Below are positions 59,147 through 64,000 of a stretch of DNA of 64,000 bases, one piece after another. The position numbers and the translations under genes are program-made. Origin of the DNA: JBBAEA01 sp041656175 (GTDB lineage Bacteria > Myxococcota_A > Bradymonadia > UBA4248). Below the pieces are notes generated by a model that had not been told where the DNA came from, searched no databases, and worked only from the letters and a program-made list of their open reading frames with translations. The DNA is taken from assembly GCA_041656175.1 (NCBI GenBank), contig JBBAEA010000002.1, forward strand, positions 1 to 64,000, read 5' to 3'. Positions within the stretch are counted from its first letter, which is position 1. Each line of letters starts with the position of its first letter.

Positions 59147-62100
59147 TCAACTCTCGATTACACGCGCATGACCACAACTCACCGAAATGACATCCAACAA
59201 ATGCTCCAAAATACGGCGAGGATTCCCACCCTCCATCGCCCACAAATTGGGATCGTTAACAATACCCGTCTTTTTATCCGTGCGAACCGAAAAACGATCC
59301 AAAACCCACTCAATCGCCGATTTCCCGTTCACAATAAAATCATGCGCCACATCGGGGATACCGCTGATGGTAATAAACCCGTTATAAATAATGATCGACT
59401 TATCAAGCGCCTTCCCCTTCTTTGCGAAAACCATCTTCTCCACCCGATACGAAACCCCCTCAAACTCACCTTCAAGCTTTATCCCGAACTCGCGGTAATC
59501 TGGGACTTTCCGCATCGTGTGCAAATCGATTAACGCCGCACCGCGTGCCGATAAACGCGAAAATTCCGAATAATCTGCGGGCAAATCAATCCGCGGCAAA
59601 CTCTTCTTCAGCTCCACCTTATACCGCTTTTGATACCCCAGATCCCACAATTGCCCATAAACAAAATCAAAGATAGCTCGCTTCCCCACCTTCACCCCAT
59701 AAAGCTTCTCCGCCTCAGCCACAATCCAGTCACTTACCCCGTCACGCCGCCTGCAAACCGAATTTTCTGCAAATAACCCCCCCGAATTTTCTTCATACCA
59801 ATACAAGGGGAAACATTGTGCTCCCGCTTCCATCAAATTTAAATCAGGAACTTTATCAACGACAAATGCCGAAAAATCCTTTTTTGCCCCCAAACCAGTC
59901 ACACAAATCAATAAATTCTCGCTATCCGCCTCTGGAAAAAACGCAGGCTGGCGATATACCCTTTCATTATATTTAGATGTAAAATATAGATATTGAGGTA
60001 CAAAAGGGCGATAAATACTTTCATAAACCCTATTATCTTCAAAAACATCAGCTTCTTTAGCAGTTTTAGCTTTTCTTTCTAAACGCTTCATCAAACTGGT
60101 TGTCCAACTGATTTTTGTTAAATCATAATCCACAAAATCTTGGATTTTAATAGTGATTTTACCCTTTTTTGCCTCTCTATAACGAGAGACTTCATTATTA
60201 TAAAAATCGATCATTCCTAACAATCGTTCCTTCAAAGATTCTTGACTGAAATCATAAACCCAAGCATCGCGATTTGTTTTAACTCCACAACTATGCGCTG
60301 CGAAAAAACTTCCCTTGCCATCGCCGAATTTTTTGGCGTTTTCGAGCGGAATCATCGTCTCGAAAGTTTCATCGCGCTGGTTGATCCAATCGTGATATTG
60401 ATTGGGTTGTAGTGCCTCACCCCAATCAATACCTTGAACGCTTTGTGCCGTTTTGATGCGTTCTAATTTATCTTCGCGACTCAAATAATCGCCGATATCG
60501 TGATAATATATTTGTGCTTTGCCGTCATAGTTGGGATCTTTTACCAATAAACAAATCGCTATGGGCGTACGAGAGCCTGAGTCAAAAACATTACCAGCCT
60601 CCTTTTTACGTAATACACCACTTGTATAAGCATTTCCTCTTAAATTATAACAATAAACCGCACTGAATTCCTCTTCTAAGCACGCCCTAAAACCGTCAAA
60701 AGCCAGATTATCGATCCAACTCCCATTGCTAATAAAAGCCACAATCCCCCCATTTTCCTCATCCAAGCGATCACTCGCCCAACGAAAAGCCTTCACATAA
60801 CTATCGTATAAGGAGTTTTTATTTGTAGCCGTCGATTTTTTTGCGTAAGTTTCATCGATCCGCGCTTCTAATTGTTTATAACTCGCGTTTTGCGCGTTGT
60901 CGTTGGCGCTTTTTTGCCCGATTGAATAGGGTGGATTCCCTAAAATCACCATCAGCGGCTGCTTTTGCTGCTCAACAACGCGCTGCGAATTATCCGGAAA
61001 AAACGCGGTAAAAACGTTATTTCTTTCGCCCAACTCAAAACTATCCGTCAAACAGATGCCGTCAAACGAAAATGTCGAATTTTCCACGGTCTCCCCCTCA
61101 TCTATGCCGCGCGCTTTCATCTGCCAGCGCAAAGAATTTTCTATATTCACCGCCGCAATATAATACGCCAACAATAATATTTCGTTTGCGTGCAGCTCCC
61201 CGTGATATTTACGCAATAGATCCTCATCGTTAATCAATCCGCATTCCAACAAGCGCGCCATAAAAGTGCCCGTCCCCGTAAACGGATCGAGTACGTGAAC
61301 CCCCTCATCGCTCAAATGACGCCCAAAATACTTTTGCAACAAAAAATCCGTCGAATGCAGAATAAAATCCGCAATTTCAATCGGTGTGTACACGATCCCG
61401 AGCTTTTCCACCGTCAGCGGAAACGCCAACTTAAAAAACGTTTCATACAATTCGGTAATAATCTTTTGCCGTCCCTCGGAACTTTGCACCCCGCGTACGC
61501 GATCAGCAACCGATGTATAAAATCCCTGCATCGCTCGCGTTCCCTCTGCAAAATCCGAAACCTTTTGCATCTCATCGATGATCCTTCGCATCGAACGCGA
61601 AATAGGGTTATTATCTTCAAAGCTTCCGTCATCAAAAAGTGCGTTAAAGATCGGCCCCGTGATCAGGTGCTGCGCCAACATCTCCACAACTTCCTCTTTC
61701 GAAAGCGCGTTGTTGATATTCGCACGCAATTCTTGGTGGAATACGCTAAACCTTTTACGAATTCCCGCATTTTCCTCGACCAATGCAGCGATTTGCGTGA
61801 TATTATTTTGTACAATCGTCCCCACATCTCCCGCCCAGTCTTCCCAATAACGCCGTGAACCCACGCGCTGCACAAGTTTGGCGTAGATCAAACCCTGTGT
61901 TTCCTGGATAAAATTCAGATCTAACTGAATACCATCAACAAGAATTCTACTATCCTCAAAATCTGCATCACTACGGTCACTCGCAGCACCCGACTCACCG
62001 ATAACAGCCCCAGTTTTTCCAACTTTCTGCTGTTTCAACGCCAGCTGCTGAACCTTGATTTCAAACCGCTCATCGTGCGCACGAAGGGCGCGAAGTACGG

Positions 62101-64000
62101 ACCAAACGGTTTTATAATCTTCGCTGTTATTAAGGGCTTCCTCCGCGTTGGCTCCAGCTTTAAGTACAACGGGAATAATAATGTAGCCGTACTTCTTAGC
62201 CTCGGCTTTGCGCATCACGCGCCCCACCGATTGCACGATATCGATCTGCGAATTCTTCGGGCTCAAAAACAACACTGCATCTAAGCTGGGAACATCGACT
62301 CCCTCGCTCAAACAGCGAACATTGCTCAATATCCGACACTCTGCCCCGTCACGTGGAACGCTTTTGAGCCAGTGTAAGCTCTCATCGCGCTGCATCGCCG
62401 ACATCTTCCCGTCCACGTGCGCACAATTGGGATATACCGACATCGAACGCATCTCATTTTCCCACAAGAACACTTCGTTTGCATCACTTTCTGCACCATC
62501 AAGAGCATCAGTATCGATATCTGCCGTATTTTCCGACATCAAGCAGCCGATCATATTAAGCTCGCTCTCAATACGCTTCGAGTTTGCAATGCTATGCGTA
62601 AAGGCAACCGCTGTACGCATCGGCTCGGGATCAACCTTCTCCAACTCATCGCTATCATCACGCGAAATCTTATTAAGCGCCGATACGCAGGCAACCAGCT
62701 TTGCCGCGCTGGTAACTTCCAAACGATCCGAACTCTCTTTCTCATCAAGAATCCGCCGTATCTGCACCGGTAAATCATCAGTAATCGTAAAGACCAGCAC
62801 CCGATAGTCGCTTAAAAGCCCCAACTGCACCGCTTTTCCGAAACTAAGGCTATAAAAAACATCGCCATACAACGCCACATCATCCATCGAACACAGAACG
62901 ACATCCTCGCCGCGCGCCCGATCCTTGGCATCCTCCCCGTAAAGCCGCGGCGTCGCCGTCATATACAAACGCCGTTTCGCCAAAATTTGCGTGTTGTAAT
63001 GCACCTTTACAAACGACGAAATGTCATCAGACCCATCGTGAACACCAGTAGTTCGATGCGCCTCATCCGAAATCACCAAATCAAACGACAAATCCGCTCC
63101 CGACTCCGCACTCGCCAAAGCTTGCCCCTCGATCACCGCATCTATCGATTGATACGTACTAAATACAACGTTAAGACGCTTCAGCGCATGAGAACCGCTA
63201 TTCTCCTCGCCGAATAGGCAGCCGCTCGCCCTAAACTCCGAGCCTTCATTCTTGGCCGTATCCCGCGCTTCTAAACATTCTAAAAACCACTTCGCAATAT
63301 CCGCAGGATTCGTATTGGCGGGTTCTGCCAAATCAACGACACTCGTAAAAGTATCATCGTCGACATTAGACCGCTTTTTACTACTCACTTTGGAGTCCGA
63401 GCAAACACAAAGCGGGCGCATACTCGTATTTTTATGATCAAGCCAACTCCCCAGGCTTTGCCCCAGTAGCGCAATCGATGGAACCAAAAACAAGACAAAA
63501 TCCCCGTCTTCACACAGATCCTCGGCTATCCGAAGCGACGTAAATGTCTTACCCGTACCGCACGCCATAATCATACGACCGCGATCATTACTCGAATAAT
63601 GCGACCGCGCCGCCTCCAACGCTTCCAGCTGATGCGCTCGCAAGGTAAACGGCTCATATTGCGCTTGAGAACCGACAAACCCCGCCACGAGCTTTTCCCA
63701 ATCTACTGGGCTCTCCCTCAAGGTCGATAAGCTGATCCGCGTTACCGGCGGCTGATGTTGCCGAATCATTGCTTCGGCATTTGCGCCCCATTTGTCGGTT
63801 GTCGATATCCATAAAGCCCGAGTAAAAACGCAGCTATTGCCCGCTTCATCTAAAAACGTCTTAGCCGTCATCGATAAAAAACTGTCGATATTCGCCTTGT
63901 TTACCGAGTGCGCCGCAGCGTAACATTTACATTGCACGGCCCAATATTCCCCATCCTTCGTTTTCGCCACCAAATCAATACCCAAATCCTTCCCGCCCCC
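59147..64000 (-). CDS. Type ISP restriction-modification enzyme (partial, N-terminus beyond window)
   Basis: At least 1617 aa, open through the right edge. A Mrr-like nuclease motif (GIDLVAKTKDGEYWAVQCK, with D and QxK) is followed by an SF2 helicase: Walker A CGTGKT (about 143), SDEAHR (about 308), MTATPR (about 343) and QSVGRVMR (about 588). A coupler leads to an N6-adenine methyltransferase (DPFTGTGTF near 902, NPPYSIG near 1018) and a C-terminal target-recognition region. This order matches type ISP enzymes such as LlaGI and LlaBIII, which cut and methylate DNA as one polypeptide. Its stop codon lies 28 bp from repeat B9. The specificity is unknown. Confidence 0.88.
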   Translation of the reverse strand, partial: GGGKDLGIDLVAKTKDGEYWAVQCKCYAAAHSVNKANIDSFLSMTAKTFLDEAGNSCVFTRALWISTTDKWGANAEAMIRQHQPPVTRISLSTLRESPVDWEKLVAGFVGSQAQYEPFTLRAHQLEALEAARSHYSSNDRGRMIMACGTGKTFTSLRIAEDLCEDGDFVLFLVPSIALLGQSLGSWLDHKNTSMRPLCVCSDSKVSSKKRSNVDDDTFTSVVDLAEPANTNPADIAKWFLECLEARDTAKNEGSEFRASGCLFGEENSGSHALKRLNVVFSTYQSIDAVIEGQALASAESGADLSFDLVISDEAHRTTGVHDGSDDISSFVKVHYNTQILAKRRLYMTATPRLYGEDAKDRARGEDVVLCSMDDVALYGDVFYSLSFGKAVQLGLLSDYRVLVFTITDDLPVQIRRILDEKESSDRLEVTSAAKLVACVSALNKISRDDSDELEKVDPEPMRTAVAFTHSIANSKRIESELNMIGCLMSENTADIDTDALDGAESDANEVFLWENEMRSMSVYPNCAHVDGKMSAMQRDESLHWLKSVPRDGAECRILSNVRCLSEGVDVPSLDAVLFLSPKNSQIDIVQSVGRVMRKAEAKKYGYIIIPVVLKAGANAEEALNNSEDYKTVWSVLRALRAHDERFEIKVQQLALKQQKVGKTGAVIGESGAASDRSDADFEDSRILVDGIQLDLNFIQETQGLIYAKLVQRVGSRRYWEDWAGDVGTIVQNNITQIAALVEENAGIRKRFSVFHQELRANINNALSKEEVVEMLAQHLITGPIFNALFDDGSFEDNNPISRSMRRIIDEMQKVSDFAEGTRAMQGFYTSVADRVRGVQSSEGRQKIITELYETFFKLAFPLTVEKLGIVYTPIEIADFILHSTDFLLQKYFGRHLSDEGVHVLDPFTGTGTFMARLLECGLINDEDLLRKYHGELHANEILLLAYYIAAVNIENSLRWQMKARGIDEGETVENSTFSFDGICLTDSFELGERNNVFTAFFPDNSQRVVEQQKQPLMVILGNPPYSIGQKSANDNAQNASYKQLEARIDETYAKKSTATNKNSLYDSYVKAFRWASDRLDEENGGIVAFISNGSWIDNLAFDGFRACLEEEFSAVYCYNLRGNAYTSGVLRKKEAGNVFDSGSRTPIAICLLVKDPNYDGKAQIYYHDIGDYLSREDKLERIKTAQSVQGIDWGEALQPNQYHDWINQRDETFETMIPLENAKKFGDGKGSFFAAHSCGVKTNRDAWVYDFSQESLKERLLGMIDFYNNEVSRYREAKKGKITIKIQDFVDYDLTKISWTTSLMKRLERKAKTAKEADVFEDNRVYESIYRPFVPQYLYFTSKYNERVYRQPAFFPEADSENLLICVTGLGAKKDFSAFVVDKVPDLNLMEAGAQCFPLYWYEENSGGLFAENSVCRRRDGVSDWIVAEAEKLYGVKVGKRAIFDFVYGQLWDLGYQKRYKVELKKSLPRIDLPADYSEFSRLSARGAALIDLHTMRKVPDYREFGIKLEGEFEGVSYRVEKMVFAKKGKALDKSIIIYNGFITISGIPDVAHDFIVNGKSAIEWVLDRFSVRTDKKTGIVNDPNLWAMEGGNPRRILEHLLDVISVSCGHARVIES

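Noticed and set aside
61295..61858. 187-codon plus-strand frame opposite the type ISP enzyme
   Set aside because: It lies antisense to a clear coding region and has Arg/His-rich composition typical of shadow frames.

Overview
The window is chromosomal DNA of a Gram-negative bacterium with moderate GC. It encodes many lipoproteins with lipobox cysteines, several outer-membrane beta-barrel candidates including a LamB-like porin, a Hanks-type Ser/Thr kinase, a sigma54 activator, a PilZ-like protein with an acidic tail, and a secreted lipoprotein made of Cys-rich repeats. That mix points to the former Deltaproteobacteria, most likely Myxococcota or a Bradymonadales-like lineage. This assignment is inference; no 16S rRNA gene is present.

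Layout. From 150 to 12954 every gene lies on the minus strand: rpsA, a lipoprotein, secA, pyrH, a beta-barrel lipoprotein, a tail-anchored STAS protein, pfkA, a secreted two-TM protein and dnaN. At 12955-13386 lies an AT-rich intergenic stretch with at least four one-mismatch DnaA boxes. To its right most genes run on the plus strand. This layout makes it a good candidate for the replication origin. Next come a maltoporin-like gene, a toroid-fold protein, two small membrane-associated genes, hemW-rpmG with tRNA-Arg and tRNA-Pro, a Cys-repeat lipoprotein, ugd and a serpin gene broken by two frameshifts. A malK / malE-malF fusion / malG operon follows (24.9-29.6 kb). After it come an RNase II family gene, murC with a PocR-sigma54 activator, asnA, secreted proteins and an AmrB-AmrA fusion lipoprotein. 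From 42.9 kb to the end every gene is again on the minus strand: a lidless Hsp70, a PilZ-like protein, glgX, two tandem tRNA-Phe genes, aldehyde dehydrogenase, fmt, argS, rpoH, a Ser/Thr kinase, an unrecognised protein, superoxide reductase and a large type ISP restriction-modification enzyme cut by the right edge.

How the genes fit together. The LamB-like porin, the MalK/MalEF/MalG importer, GlgX and PfkA form a plausible route for maltodextrin uptake, glycogen debranching and glycolysis, although they are not in one operon. RpsA, SecA, PyrH, DnaN, Fmt, ArgS, L33 and the tRNAs are core housekeeping genes. RpoH, Hsp70 and superoxide reductase belong to stress responses.

The most unusual feature is the intergenic DNA. 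Almost every long gap is filled by members of four dispersed repeat families, called A to D here. A is about 200 bp with short terminal inverted repeats. B is about 150 bp and a long palindrome whose inner arms differ between copies but stay complementary. C is 235-325 bp with inverted ends, a variable hairpin and an optional internal module. D is a tandem array of 'cacgaaa'-rich units. They resemble non-autonomous mobile or REP-like elements. No transposase for them is visible in the window.
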